64,000 nucleotides of DNA, from NCBI RefSeq assembly GCF_027945075.1, contig NZ_CP116034.1, positions 4,026,638 to 4,090,637 of the forward strand, read 5' to 3'. Position numbers and translations under genes: made by a program. Positions 8,369-16,689 of the stretch are shown here, in pieces (the stretch's first letter is position 1; every line of letters begins with the position of its first letter). Below the pieces are notes generated by a model. The model did not search any database, was not told the DNA's origin, and saw only the letters and a list, made by a program, of their open reading frames with translations. Source of the stretch: Chryseobacterium sp. CY350. Its GTDB lineage: Bacteria; Bacteroidota; Bacteroidia; Flavobacteriales; Weeksellaceae.

Positions 8369-8424
8369 TTTAATTTTGGAATTTAAATTGTAGATGAAAT
8401 CTATTTTCTGTATTATGAATTTTT

Positions 8425-8459
8425 GTAAAAAGAAAATCCATTGCAATAACAATGGATTT
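8425..8459 (-). terminator. Terminator after lipB
   Basis: Perfect ten-base stem AAATCCATTG/CAATGGATTT (8434-8443, 8450-8459) with a six-base loop. On the minus strand a T-rich tract follows. Confidence 0.85.
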
Positions 8460-8484
8460 ATATGATCTAATAATGTGTTTACGG

Positions 8485-9219
8485 TTAAATATTGTTTTTA
8501 ACCAATTCCGCTCCAAAAACATCTGCAAAATGCTTTTTGATCTTCAGTTTAATATTTTCAACTTCTTCGGATGTCAATTCTCTTTCCAATTCTCTTTTCA
8601 ACGAAGTGACTTGCTTATCTTTAATTCCACATGGAACAATGTATTCAAAGTAGCGCATATCAGTGTTGACATTGAAAGCAAAACCATGCAAAGTAACCCA
8701 GCGCGAAGCTTTTACACCCATCGCACAGATTTTTCTGGCGTAAGGTTTTCCGACATCAAGCCAAACTCCGGTTTCTCCTGGTGAACGTTCACCTTTTAAA
8801 CCAAGTTCTGCCATCGTTCGGATAATCACTTCTTCAAGATTTCGCATATATAAATGAATATCAGTAAAGAAGTTCTCAAGATCAAGAATCGGATAACCTA
8901 CAATCTGTCCGAAACCGTGATAGGTAATATCTCCGCCGCGGTTTACCTTTACAAATGTGGCTTCGATTTCTTTTAATTTATCAATTCCAGCCAACATATT
9001 TTCTTCATGACCACTTTTCCCTAAAGTATATACATGAGGATGCTCTACCAAAAGAAAGTGGTTTGAAGTTGTCTGGCGTTCTTCCTCTGGTAAGTCACGA
9101 TTTTTGACTTTGGTGTCGATGATGTCTTTCATCAGTTTTTCCTGATATTCCCAGGAAGACTGATACTCTTTTACACCAAGATCTTCAAATGCTACGACTT
9201 TATTTTGATATGTGTTCAT
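8485..9219 (-). CDS. lipB: Octanoyl-[acyl carrier protein]:protein N-octanoyltransferase
   Basis: 244 residues. RGGDITYHG (94-102) is the LipB signature, Lys163 in ARKICAMGVK and Cys197 in VPCGI are the catalytic pair. It transfers octanoate from acyl carrier protein to lipoyl domains of 2-oxoacid dehydrogenases and the glycine cleavage H protein, the first step of lipoate synthesis. gcvT at 49975 needs the lipoylated H protein. It lies 31 bases downstream of trpA's start-side neighbour on the same strand as the peroxide unit but has its own terminator. A long N-terminal linker (about residues 38-52) is usual in Bacteroidota versions. Confidence 0.94.
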   Translation of the reverse strand: MNTYQNKVVAFEDLGVKEYQSSWEYQEKLMKDIIDTKVKNRDLPEEERQTTSNHFLLVEHPHVYTLGKSGHEENMLAGIDKLKEIEATFVKVNRGGDITYHGFGQIVGYPILDLENFFTDIHLYMRNLEEVIIRTMAELGLKGERSPGETGVWLDVGKPYARKICAMGVKASRWVTLHGFAFNVNTDMRYFEYIVPCGIKDKQVTSLKRELERELTSEEVENIKLKIKKHFADVFGAELVKNNI

Positions 9220-9250
9220 GCCTTTAATTAACAGGCAAATTTAGTGATTT

Positions 9251-9985
9251 TTAATTTTTTATTGAATGAATAAAATCTATGGCATTTATCTTCCAATCTT
9301 TATCGTTCAGCAAAATATTGACGAAGGCAGTTCCTATGATTCCGCCGTCTGCTTTTTCGGTAACGTTTTCAAAATCTTCTTTAGATTTAATCCCAAAACC
9401 GATCATAACTGGATTTTTCAGTGGGAGAGAAGCAATTCTTGAAAGATAATCTTCGTTTTTTAAAACTGCATTTTCATTTCCTGTGGTGGAAGACGAACTT
9501 ACCGCATACAAAAATCCCGAACTTAGAGAATCAAGATATAAAATTCTTTCGTCAGAAGTTTCAGGTGTAATTAAAAAAGTAAAATTCAGATGATATATTT
9601 GTAAAATTTTCTGATAATTTTTTTCAAATTCAATCGGCGGAAGATCTGGAATTATTAAACCTGAAACTCCGCTGTCCGAACATTCCCGACAAAAATTTTC
9701 AAAACCAAAACTTAAAACAGGATTAATATATCCCATCAAAATAATTGGAATTTTGATTTCGTTTTTAATATTTTTTAATTGGGATAAAAGTTTTTCGATC
9801 GTCATTCCGTTTTTTAAGGCCAATTCATGCGCTTTTTGAATGACCGGCCCATCAGCAACAGGATCAGAATAAGGCATTCCGATTTCCAGCATATCGGCTC
9901 CGGAATTTTGTATGAGTCTTATAATGTCAGCAGTATCTTCCAATTCTGGAACTCCTGCTGTGAAATATATATTTAGTTTTTTCAT
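9251..9985 (-). CDS. trpA: Tryptophan synthase alpha subunit
   Basis: 244 residues, slightly shorter than the usual 260-270. Catalytic Glu34 and Asp45 are seen in LEIGMPYSDPVADGPVIQKA, and VMIGFGIKSKEDF near residue 195 binds the phosphate. It cleaves indole-3-glycerol phosphate to indole, which tunnels to TrpB. Last gene of the trp operon. Confidence 0.96.
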   Translation of the reverse strand: MKKLNIYFTAGVPELEDTADIIRLIQNSGADMLEIGMPYSDPVADGPVIQKAHELALKNGMTIEKLLSQLKNIKNEIKIPIILMGYINPVLSFGFENFCRECSDSGVSGLIIPDLPPIEFEKNYQKILQIYHLNFTFLITPETSDERILYLDSLSSGFLYAVSSSSTTGNENAVLKNEDYLSRIASLPLKNPVMIGFGIKSKEDFENVTEKADGGIIGTAFVNILLNDKDWKINAIDFIHSIKN

Positions 9986-10045
9986 TTTTTAAAATTTACG
10001 ATTTAAAGTTAAAAGCTAGATAAAAGAGCTTTGAAAGATAAATTT

Positions 10046-11236
10046 CTAATTGATAACTTCTAATTTTTTCAAATACGTTTCCATATCCTTATCGCCACGG
10101 CCGCTCAAGCAGATCACGACAACATCATTTTCATTAAATTTCTTTTTATTAAGAACGGCCAGCGCATGAGCACTTTCCAAAGCAGGAATTATTCCTTCCA
10201 ATTTTGTAAGTTCAAAAGCACATTCTAAAGCTTCGCCATCATTAATGCTGAAAAATTCAGCACGATTTTCCGTGAACAAATTGGCATGAAAAGGCCCGAT
10301 TCCCGGATAATCCAGACCCGCGGAGATTGAGTGAGGTTCAATAACCTGTCCGTCATCTGTCTGCATAACAAGACTTTTGCTTCCATGCAAAACGCCCAAA
10401 GTTCCCAGAAAAGTAGTTGCAGCAGATTTTCCTGATTCGACGCCGAAACCTCCTGCTTCCGCAGCGATAATTTTCACATTTTCTTCATTTACAAAATGAT
10501 AAAAAGTTCCTGCCGCATTGCTTCCTCCACCAACGCAGGCAATTACGTAATCAGGATTTTTCCTTCCTATTTGCTCGTGAAGCTGCTCCTTAATTTCTTC
10601 CGAAATCACACTTTGAAATCTCGCCACGAGATCAGGAAAAGGATGCGGACCAACCACACTTCCGATCACGTAATGTGTTGTGGTAGAGTTGTTAATCCAA
10701 TCCCGTAAAGCTTCATTTACAGCATCTTTCAAAGTTTTTGAACCAGAAGTGGCAGGAATTACGGTTGCTCCCAACATTTTCATTCTCCCAACATTCGGCG
10801 CTTGTCTTGCGATGTCAACTTCTCCCATGTAAACGATACATTCTAAACCTAGCAAAGCGCACGCTGTAGCGGTGGCAACGCCGTGTTGTCCGGCTCCGGT
10901 TTCTGCGATAATTCTGTGTTTTCCAAGTCGTTTTGCCAGTAAAACCTGTCCGAGAGCATTGTTGATTTTATGCGCGCCTGTATGATTAAGATCTTCTCGT
11001 TTGAGATAAATTTTCGTTTTGTATTTTTCACTTAAATTTCTCGCAAAATATAGCGGAGTAGCACGACCGACATAATTCTTCAGCAAATCCTGATATTCAA
11101 CCTGAAATTCTTCCGATTCTATGATATTTAAATAATTATTTTGAAGTTCTTCCACATTTGGATACAACATTTCAGGGACAAAAGCTCCGCCAAATTCGCC
11201 GTAATATCCGTTTTGATCTGGGTTTTTATAATTCAT
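10046..11236 (-). CDS. trpB: Tryptophan synthase beta subunit
   Basis: 396 residues, full length for the TrpB1 class. The PLP lysine is Lys90 in [13 protein letters not shown], the phosphate-binding glycine loop is [10 protein letters not shown], and the start [12 protein letters not shown] is family-typical. It condenses indole with serine to tryptophan and pairs with TrpA 60 bases downstream. Upstream, 273 bases separate it from trpF, an unusually wide gap filled by a hairpin repeat and a transposase remnant. Confidence 0.97.
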   Translation of the reverse strand: MNYKNPDQNGYYGEFGGAFVPEMLYPNVEELQNNYLNIIESEEFQVEYQDLLKNYVGRATPLYFARNLSEKYKTKIYLKREDLNHTGAHKINNALGQVLLAKRLGKHRIIAETGAGQHGVATATACALLGLECIVYMGEVDIARQAPNVGRMKMLGATVIPATSGSKTLKDAVNEALRDWINNSTTTHYVIGSVVGPHPFPDLVARFQSVISEEIKEQLHEQIGRKNPDYVIACVGGGSNAAGTFYHFVNEENVKIIAAEAGGFGVESGKSAATTFLGTLGVLHGSKSLVMQTDDGQVIEPHSISAGLDYPGIGPFHANLFTENRAEFFSINDGEALECAFELTKLEGIIPALESAHALAVLNKKKFNENDVVVICLSGRGDKDMETYLKKLEVIN

Positions 11237-11258
11237 TTTTTACTTTTTTATAATTGCA

Positions 11259-11303
11259 GTCCCAACGGGACGATTTAACAAAGAATAGGAATTCATTCCT
11301 ATT
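11259..11303. repeat. Paired palindromes (REP/BIME-like) next to transposase remnant
   Basis: First hairpin: GTCCC AAC GGGAC (11259-11271). Second: AATAGGAAT TC ATTCCTATT (11284-11303), a perfect nine-base stem. Twelve bases separate them. They lie between trpB and the 3' end of an IS200-like transposase remnant, the arrangement expected of REP palindromes mobilised by RAYT-type transposases. Confidence 0.7.
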
Positions 11304-11329
11304 AATTTTTTTGGAATTAAAATCAAACA

Positions 11330-11590
11330 TCAATCCCAAAGATATTTTTCATCATAGACAATTTTGTATTTTTTATAGTAGTTCATCATCTCGTGTTTAA
11401 AATCATATTCCTTATGATACTGTCTTTGGTTTTTAATATATTCAGTCACTGCAAAATATTATGAGGACTTACAGAAAATGCTCCATAACCATTCTGCCAA
11501 AAAAAATCTTCATATTTTATTCCTCTTGTTTTCAACCATTTTGATGAAATTGCTTTTACTTCCCGAACAAATTTCATCAACGCTTTTTAA
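11330..11590 (-). pseudogene. C-terminal remnant of IS200-like / REP-associated (Y1) transposase
   Basis: Reading the minus strand from about 11587, one frame gives KALMKFVREVKAISSKW and then KYEDFFWQNGYGAFSVSPHN. A frameshift near 11435 follows, and the next frame gives AVTEYIKNQRQYHKEYDF and ends KIVYDEKYLWD-stop (TGA at 11332-11330). WQxGYGAFSVS and the terminal YDExYLWD are hallmarks of the C-terminal part of Bacteroidota Y1 (IS200/RAYT) transposases as I know them. The N-terminal half with the HUH motif and catalytic Tyr is absent. The first 75 bases are read in another frame as the end of trpF. Confidence 0.85.
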
Positions 11591-12214
11591 AGGATATAAA
11601 ACTTTTTTTATTTTCTCTACATCTTTATTTCCCGGCGAGATTTCAAATTTTGAATTGATATCTACTGAAAATGGTTTTTGATGTAGAAGATTACTGTTTT
11701 CGATATTTTCTAAAGAAACTCCGCCGCTTAAAAAATAAGGACGCTGAATTTCACATTCGTTTAAAATTTTCCAGTTAAATGTTTCTCCGGTTCCGCCGAA
11801 TGATTTTGAATCGGTGTCGAAAAGAAGATAATCGATGATCGAAGGTTGTCTGTTTATGATCGCCTGCAAGACATTTGAATTCTGATTCCCGATTCTTATA
11901 ACTTTAATGATTCCGATTTTAGAGTTCAGTTTTCGCCTTAATTCTAGTATAAATTCCTCATTTTCATCACCGTGAAGTTGTATGAAATTTAAATTTGCTT
12001 TTTTAGAAATCTCAACAATGTTTTCTACCGTTTCATTCACAAAAACTCCGACTTTTCCGAAATGATTTATTTTTGAAATATCATTCAGATTTAGTACATC
12101 TAGAACATATCTTGGAGATTTTTTATAAAAGATAAAACCAAGAAAATCTATATTTTCAGAAATCAATTCCTGAATCTGAATTAAATTGGTTAAACCACAA
12201 ACTTTGACTTTCAT
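11510..12214 (-). CDS. trpF: Phosphoribosylanthranilate isomerase with a transposase-derived tail
   Basis: 234 residues. The (beta/alpha)8 core is complete: Cys6 in VKVCGLTN is the catalytic cysteine, LLFDTDSKSFGGTGETFNW carries the catalytic Asp, FLSGGV and FSVDINSKFEISPGNKD form the phosphate site. The core normally ends about at residue 210 (KKVLYPLK). The last 24 residues (SVDEICSGSK... to KRNKI) are encoded by bases that in another frame read as Y1 transposase, so the native stop seems lost and the protein extended. It converts PRA to CdRP. It overlaps trpC by four bases (ATGA). Confidence 0.93.
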   Translation of the reverse strand: MKVKVCGLTNLIQIQELISENIDFLGFIFYKKSPRYVLDVLNLNDISKINHFGKVGVFVNETVENIVEISKKANLNFIQLHGDENEEFILELRRKLNSKIGIIKVIRIGNQNSNVLQAIINRQPSIIDYLLFDTDSKSFGGTGETFNWKILNECEIQRPYFLSGGVSLENIENSNLLHQKPFSVDINSKFEISPGNKDVEKIKKVLYPLKSVDEICSGSKSNFIKMVENKRNKI

Positions 12215-12987
12215 GATATTTTGTTTATAAATTCTTCGAAAGATTTGCCCGGATTTTCATTTTTCATGAAATATTCTCCCATTAAAAATCCGTCAAAACC
12301 TTTCTCTTTGAGATAGCTGAAGTCTTCAGTATTATAAATTCCGCTTTCTGCTATTGCTAAAACGCTTTTTGGGAGCTTATTTTTAAGATTGACAGAATGC
12401 TGCAGATCAACCTGAAAATCCTTTAAATTTCTATTGTTAATTCCGACAAAGTCAATTTTTTTATGATAATGCTGAAGTTCGTCTTCTGTATGAATTTCCA
12501 ATAAAACTTCAAGACCCAATTGATGAGACAATTCTGTGAAATCCATAACCTGAGAAGGACTTAGACATGCTGCAATCAACAAAATAACATCTGCACCAAT
12601 GCTTTTTGCTTCATAAAACTGATACTCGTCGATCATAAAATCTTTTCTCAAAATCGGAATATTGATTTCTTTTCTAACACTTAAAATATCATCAAAAGAA
12701 CCTCCGAAAAAATCATGATCTGTCAGAATAGAAATTGCGCTTGCTCCGAAATTTTCATAATCAGAGACCACTTCTACTGGAGAAACTTTGTTATTAATTA
12801 TTCCTTTTGATGGAGATTGTCTTTTAAATTCGGCGATAACTCCGGATTTTGATTTTAAAGTTTCTTTTAAGGATAATGATTTTCTGTTGAAAAATTCTGA
12901 ATCTTTCAACTGCTGTACAGAAATTTTTGATTTTGAATCTTTAATTTCCTGTTTTTTCCTTTCTATTATTTTGTCTAAAATCGTCAT
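12211..12987 (-). CDS. trpC: Indole-3-glycerol phosphate synthase
   Basis: 258 residues, complete. AEFKRQSPSKG (about 52-62) holds the catalytic Lys and the phosphate loop, ILRKDFMIDEYQ has the second catalytic Lys, and FVGINNRNLKDF plus AESGIYN complete the barrel motifs. It closes the indole ring from CdRP. The stop overlaps the trpF start, indicating translational coupling. A 108-base gap with a hairpin repeat separates it from trpD. Confidence 0.96.
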   Translation of the reverse strand: MTILDKIIERKKQEIKDSKSKISVQQLKDSEFFNRKSLSLKETLKSKSGVIAEFKRQSPSKGIINNKVSPVEVVSDYENFGASAISILTDHDFFGGSFDDILSVRKEINIPILRKDFMIDEYQFYEAKSIGADVILLIAACLSPSQVMDFTELSHQLGLEVLLEIHTEDELQHYHKKIDFVGINNRNLKDFQVDLQHSVNLKNKLPKSVLAIAESGIYNTEDFSYLKEKGFDGFLMGEYFMKNENPGKSFEEFINKIS

Positions 12988-13013
12988 TTTTGTTGATCAG
13001 TTTCTATTTCGTG

Positions 13014-13090
13014 CATATTGCGACCCGGCTTGAACGGAACTCCTTTTGCAAAGCAAAAGAGTGGGAGTGGTAGACGGAATTTGTCGCCCT
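13014..13090. repeat. Structured hairpin repeat inside the trp operon (trpD-trpC gap)
   Basis: An outer stem GCGAC/GTCGC (13020-13024, 13083-13087) encloses an inner hairpin CTCCTTTTGC AAA GCAAAAGAG with one bulge (about 13040-13061), then GGGAGTGGTAGACGGAA. It is much more G+C-rich than the neighbouring spacers and fits a dispersed intergenic element. It has no clear T-run, so it should not terminate the operon but could slow or process the message. Confidence 0.6.
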
Positions 13091-13095
13091 AAAAA

Positions 13096-14082
13096 TCAGC
13101 TAAGCAGGCTGTTCAGACTTCTTAAAGCTTTTCCGCTCACCAGACTTTCCTGCGCCATGAGAAGGCATTCCTGGTAATTTCCAAATTTCTGTGTGTGATG
13201 CAAAGCTACGGCAGCATTGGCGACCACAACGGCATTTTGCTCAGAACTTCCGTTTCCTTCCAGTATGTTTCTGAATATCTTAGCAGATTCTGAAGCAGTA
13301 GTTCCTGCAGCAATACTTTTTGGATCTAAAGTGTTGAAGCCCAGATCTTTTGTTGAGAGAATTTCTTCACTGTTTTTTGTGATGATTTTACTATCGCTCG
13401 TGAGGCTTATTTCGTCGTAACCGTCTAATCCATGCACGATTGTAAACTCGCGCTCGTCTTTTTGAAGTAAATATTGATAGATTCTTGCAATTTCCAGATT
13501 ATAAACTCCTATAACCGAGAATTTGGGTTTTGCAGGGTTTACAAGCGGACCCAGCAGATTAAAAAAAGTACGCAAACCCAGTGAACTCCGCAAAGCAACC
13601 ACAGATTGCAACGCAGGATGAAAATGTGGAGCATGCAGAAAGCAGATGTTTGCTTTTTCTAAATCTTCATTAAGTTTTTCTGAATTATTATGAAACTGAT
13701 AACCAAGTTTTTCTAAAACATTAGATGAACCAGTAATTGTTGATGCTCCGTAATTGCCGTGTTTGGTTACCTTTTGCCCTGCTCCTGCAATGACAAAGCT
13801 TGCCAAAGTAGAAATATTGATGGTATTTTTTCCGTCACCGCCGGTTCCTACGATATCGAGAGTGTCGTCACAATCAATATTTGCAGGAACTGCCATTTGC
13901 AACAGAGCTCTGCGGAAACCTTCGAGTTCGTCTAAGGTGATATTCCGCATCAGGAAAACGGTAATAAATGCTGTAATTTCTGCGGTGTTAAATTTATTTT
14001 GGGCAATCTCAATCATAATCGCTTTTGCTTCAGATTTTGACAAAGTGTGATGATTGAAAAGGTATTGTAATATTTCTTTCAT
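13096..14082 (-). CDS. trpD: Anthranilate phosphoribosyltransferase
   Basis: 328 residues. GTGGDGKNT (79-87) is the glycine-rich PRPP loop, followed by NISTLASFVIAGAGQKVTKHGN and the anthranilate-site region. It joins anthranilate to PRPP. Not fused to TrpG, which is a separate gene 16 bases upstream, as in other flavobacteria. Confidence 0.96.
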   Translation of the reverse strand: MKEILQYLFNHHTLSKSEAKAIMIEIAQNKFNTAEITAFITVFLMRNITLDELEGFRRALLQMAVPANIDCDDTLDIVGTGGDGKNTINISTLASFVIAGAGQKVTKHGNYGASTITGSSNVLEKLGYQFHNNSEKLNEDLEKANICFLHAPHFHPALQSVVALRSSLGLRTFFNLLGPLVNPAKPKFSVIGVYNLEIARIYQYLLQKDEREFTIVHGLDGYDEISLTSDSKIITKNSEEILSTKDLGFNTLDPKSIAAGTTASESAKIFRNILEGNGSSEQNAVVVANAAVALHHTQKFGNYQECLLMAQESLVSGKALRSLNSLLS

Positions 14083-14098
14083 AATCGTGAGATTTGAA

Positions 14099-14692
14099 TT
14101 AATTTAAAAGAAAATTTCTTATAATGACTTCGCCTTCAGGTGTTAATATACTTTCTGGGTGAAACTGAACGCCATGTACATCATAAGTTTTATGTTGTAA
14201 AGCCATGATCATTCCGTCATTATCTATTGCAGTGATTTCTAACTCTTCCGGAAAATTTTCACTATTTACAGCCCAGCTGTGATATCTGCCGACCTCGATT
14301 TCTTCGGGTAAATTCTGAAAGAGTTTTGAATCCTTTTTAATTGTTTTCGAGCTCGTTGCTACACCATGGAAAATCTCAGAAAGATTGATCAGATTTCCTC
14401 CAAAAGCTTCTGCAATCGCCTGCTGACCGAGACATACTCCCAAAATACTTTTTGTGGGTGCATACTTTTTAATTAAATCTAGCAAAATTCCGGCTTCTTC
14501 GGGAATTCCGGGACCTGGAGAAAGAATGATTTTGTCATACATTGCGATTTCTTCTAATGAAATTTCATCATTACGGTAAACATCTACTTTTTGATCTGTA
14601 ATTCTTTCAATCATCTGTACAAGATTGTAGGTGAAACTGTCGTAGTTGTCGAACACCAAAATTTTTGTTGTATTTAATATATTGCTTTTCAT
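14099..14692 (-). CDS. trpG: Anthranilate synthase component II (glutamine amidotransferase)
   Basis: 197 residues, class I amidotransferase. The nucleophile is Cys87 in ILGVCLGQQAIAEAFGG, and GVQFHPESIL near the C-terminus gives the His-Glu pair. It supplies ammonia to TrpE. Ten bases downstream of trpE. It could also serve aminodeoxychorismate synthase, but the operon context favours tryptophan. Confidence 0.95.
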   Translation of the reverse strand: MKSNILNTTKILVFDNYDSFTYNLVQMIERITDQKVDVYRNDEISLEEIAMYDKIILSPGPGIPEEAGILLDLIKKYAPTKSILGVCLGQQAIAEAFGGNLINLSEIFHGVATSSKTIKKDSKLFQNLPEEIEVGRYHSWAVNSENFPEELEITAIDNDGMIMALQHKTYDVHGVQFHPESILTPEGEVIIRNFLLN

Positions 14693-14702
14693 TTTCTTAG
14701 AT

Positions 14703-16133
14703 CTATTTAACTAATTTTTCCGCTTTCTCGACGGCTTTTTTTAAGGCATTAAGTTTATTGTTTACCTCTTGCAATTCATTTTCGGGAATCGATTTTGCCA
14801 CCAAACCGGCACCTGCCTGATAAAAAAGTGTATTATTTTTGCTTAAAAATGTTCTGATCATAATTGCCTGGTTACAATCGCCATTCAGCCCGATCATTCC
14901 TATACAGCCGCCGTAATAACCGCGCGAATCTTTTTCGTATTCATTGATCAATTCGAGAGCTTTGTATTTTGGCGCTCCGCTGAGGGTTCCCTGCGGAAAT
15001 GTGCTCGCGACAACTTCAAAAGGATTGGTGTTTTCTTCTAATTCTGCAGTGACCTCACTTACCATATGAATGACGTGGGAAAAAAACTGAATTTCTTTAA
15101 GTTTGGTCACGGTAACGTTTTTTCCCATTTTTCCTAAGTCATTTCGTGCTAAATCAACCAACATGGTATGTTCCGCATTTTCTTTAGGATCTTCTTTTAA
15201 CGCTTCGGCAGAAAGTAAGTCGGTGTGAATATCGCCACTTCTTTTAAAAGTTCCGGCAATGGGATGGATGGTTGCTTTATTATCATTAATAAGTAACTGA
15301 CTTTCAGGACTGGAGCCGAATAGTTTGTAATTTCCGTAATCAAAAAAGAAAAGATAAGGTGATGGATTGATATTTCGTAACGCACGATAAACATTAAACT
15401 CATCGCCTTTAAATTTCTGCTCAAACCTTCTGCTGAGAACAAGTTGGAAGACATCGCCCCTTTTACAATGTTTTTGGGCAACTTTTACCAAATCCAGATA
15501 TTCTTCGTCGGTAAGATTAGATGTTTCTTCATCTATTTTCTCAAAAGGAAAAACAACAGAATTTTTATTTTTAATTAAATTTTCCAAAGTGTATGCTTCA
15601 GATTTTACGCCTTCGATTTCATTTTCTATCAAATGCATCTGGTCATTATAATGATTGATCGCAATCACATACTGATACAATCTGTAACGAAGAATAGGAA
15701 TTTCTACTTCTTCACTTTGAGGTTTAAAATCAATCTTCTCAAAAAGCGGAACTGCATCAAAACTCGTGTATCCAAAAAGACTTTGAGCCGTCTGTTCAAT
15801 TTTTTCATTGGTTTTTTCACAAGCGAAAACTTTCGAAAAATCATTGAGTAAATCTGTGATTTTAATATTTTCCAGTGTTCTTTTTTCGGGATTTTCATTG
15901 GGGAATTTTATTTCAAATTCGTGATGATTTTTGATTTCAATTCCGGCAATGGCGTTAATAGCAATAAACGAAAAATTATTGTCGGTGCTTTTGATGTCAG
16001 AACTTTCCAGTAAAATGGTGTCTCTGAATTTGTCACGAATCTGCAGGTAAATATTCATCGGAGTTTGCAGGTCTCCGAGTGACGTTCGTGATGTGGTTTT
16101 TATATTGATTTTTTTAGTAAACATTTTGGGCAT
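14703..16133 (-). CDS. trpE: Anthranilate synthase component I
   Basis: 476 residues. The chorismate-binding domain fills the C-terminal half: QLVLSRRFEQKF, SPSPYLFF-type NPSPYLFFFDYG, HPIAGTFKRSG, LVDLARNDLGKMGK and FPQGTLSGAPK-type motifs are all seen. The N-terminal domain should carry the Trp feedback site (the LLESS element is at about residues 37-41). First structural gene of the operon and controlled by the leader peptide and attenuator upstream. Start at 16133, with Met4 as the alternative. Confidence 0.96.
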   Translation of the reverse strand: MPKMFTKKINIKTTSRTSLGDLQTPMNIYLQIRDKFRDTILLESSDIKSTDNNFSFIAINAIAGIEIKNHHEFEIKFPNENPEKRTLENIKITDLLNDFSKVFACEKTNEKIEQTAQSLFGYTSFDAVPLFEKIDFKPQSEEVEIPILRYRLYQYVIAINHYNDQMHLIENEIEGVKSEAYTLENLIKNKNSVVFPFEKIDEETSNLTDEEYLDLVKVAQKHCKRGDVFQLVLSRRFEQKFKGDEFNVYRALRNINPSPYLFFFDYGNYKLFGSSPESQLLINDNKATIHPIAGTFKRSGDIHTDLLSAEALKEDPKENAEHTMLVDLARNDLGKMGKNVTVTKLKEIQFFSHVIHMVSEVTAELEENTNPFEVVASTFPQGTLSGAPKYKALELINEYEKDSRGYYGGCIGMIGLNGDCNQAIMIRTFLSKNNTLFYQAGAGLVAKSIPENELQEVNNKLNALKKAVEKAEKLVK

Positions 16134-16148
16134 TTTAAATTTTTAGAC

Positions 16149-16181
16149 AAAAAAAAGACTTCAACGCATTCGTCAAAGTCT
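16149..16181 (-). terminator. trp attenuator terminator
   Basis: On the minus strand AGACTTTGACG (16181-16171) pairs with CGTTGAAGTCT (16166-16156) over eleven bases with two G-T wobbles, around loop AATG. It is followed by a run of eight T (one within the stem). It sits between the leader peptide and trpE. An upstream segment in the leader (TTCGTC, complement of 16244-16249, then GTCT) can pair with AGAC and GACGAA of the left arm as antiterminator. Confidence 0.9.
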
Positions 16182-16215
16182 CTGTATGTTTTTCTATAAT
16201 ATTCTTGCTGTAAAA

Positions 16216-16293
16216 TTAACAACACGATAATAGCATCAGACCCGACGAAGAGTTTGAGTGCCACCACCAATTTTTGTTAACTGAATTAATCAT
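16216..16293 (-). CDS. trpL: trp operon leader peptide
   Basis: 25 codons starting at ATG 16293: MINSVNKNWWWHSNSSSG then LMLLSCC and TAA. Three consecutive Trp codons at 9-11 are the signature of a ribosome-sensing attenuator. Stalling there leaves codons 15-19 free to pair with the left arm of the terminator at 16171-16181, allowing transcription into trpE. The peptide itself needs no function. Confidence 0.9.
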   Translation of the reverse strand: MINSVNKNWWWHSNSSSGLMLLSCC

Positions 16294-16297
16294 GGGA

Positions 16298-16305
16298 CAA
16301 ATGTA
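16298..16305 (-). promoter_or_regulatory. Candidate trp promoter -7 box
   Basis: TACATTTG on the minus strand matches TAnnTTTG. It ends only four bases before the leader ATG (TCCC-ATG). No TTG is found at the optimal 19-21 spacing (candidates at 16 and 22). If used, the transcript would begin at or very near the ATG. Confidence 0.5.
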
Positions 16306-16479
16306 GAACTTTTTTTTATATCAAAAACAAAAATCAGGGAAAATTTAATTGTGATTTAAAAAACGCACATAGTCTCTCTTTATAAAACTTTATTTTTATA
16401 TTTTTGTGATCGAATTTAGAAATCAAAGGAATCATCAAAGGTTCCATTGAAATTATCAAAAATAAAAAGAAATTTAACT

Positions 16480-16689
16480 ATGAAAAAAGTAATAGCGATC
16501 GCATTTATCGGAAGTTTAGTGGCAGTTAGCTGCTCGAAAAAAACAGACAAATCTTTACAAGACAGCAATATTATGCTAGAAGAGCCTGCTGCTGCCACTG
16601 TACCTGCAGATTCTACAGCTAAAACTGACAGTACACCTGCTGCAATACCTGCACCGTCGCCTTCTACAGATTCTACGGCAACAAAATAA
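16480..16689 (+). CDS. Small hypothetical lipoprotein
   Basis: 69 residues. The start at 16480 is set by the lipoprotein signal MKKVIAIAFIGSLVAVSC (lipobox VAVSC). The mature part is low-complexity, rich in Ala, Pro, Ser, Thr and Asp with repeated DST motifs, a flexible tether. The stop shares a base with the start of the cytochrome gene, so the two are coupled. Function unknown. Confidence 0.75.
   Translation: MKKVIAIAFIGSLVAVSCSKKTDKSLQDSNIMLEEPAAATVPADSTAKTDSTPAAIPAPSPSTDSTATK

Noticed and set aside
11478..11681. 67-residue plus-strand open frame over the end of trpF
   Set aside because: Antisense shadow of trpF and the transposase remnant.
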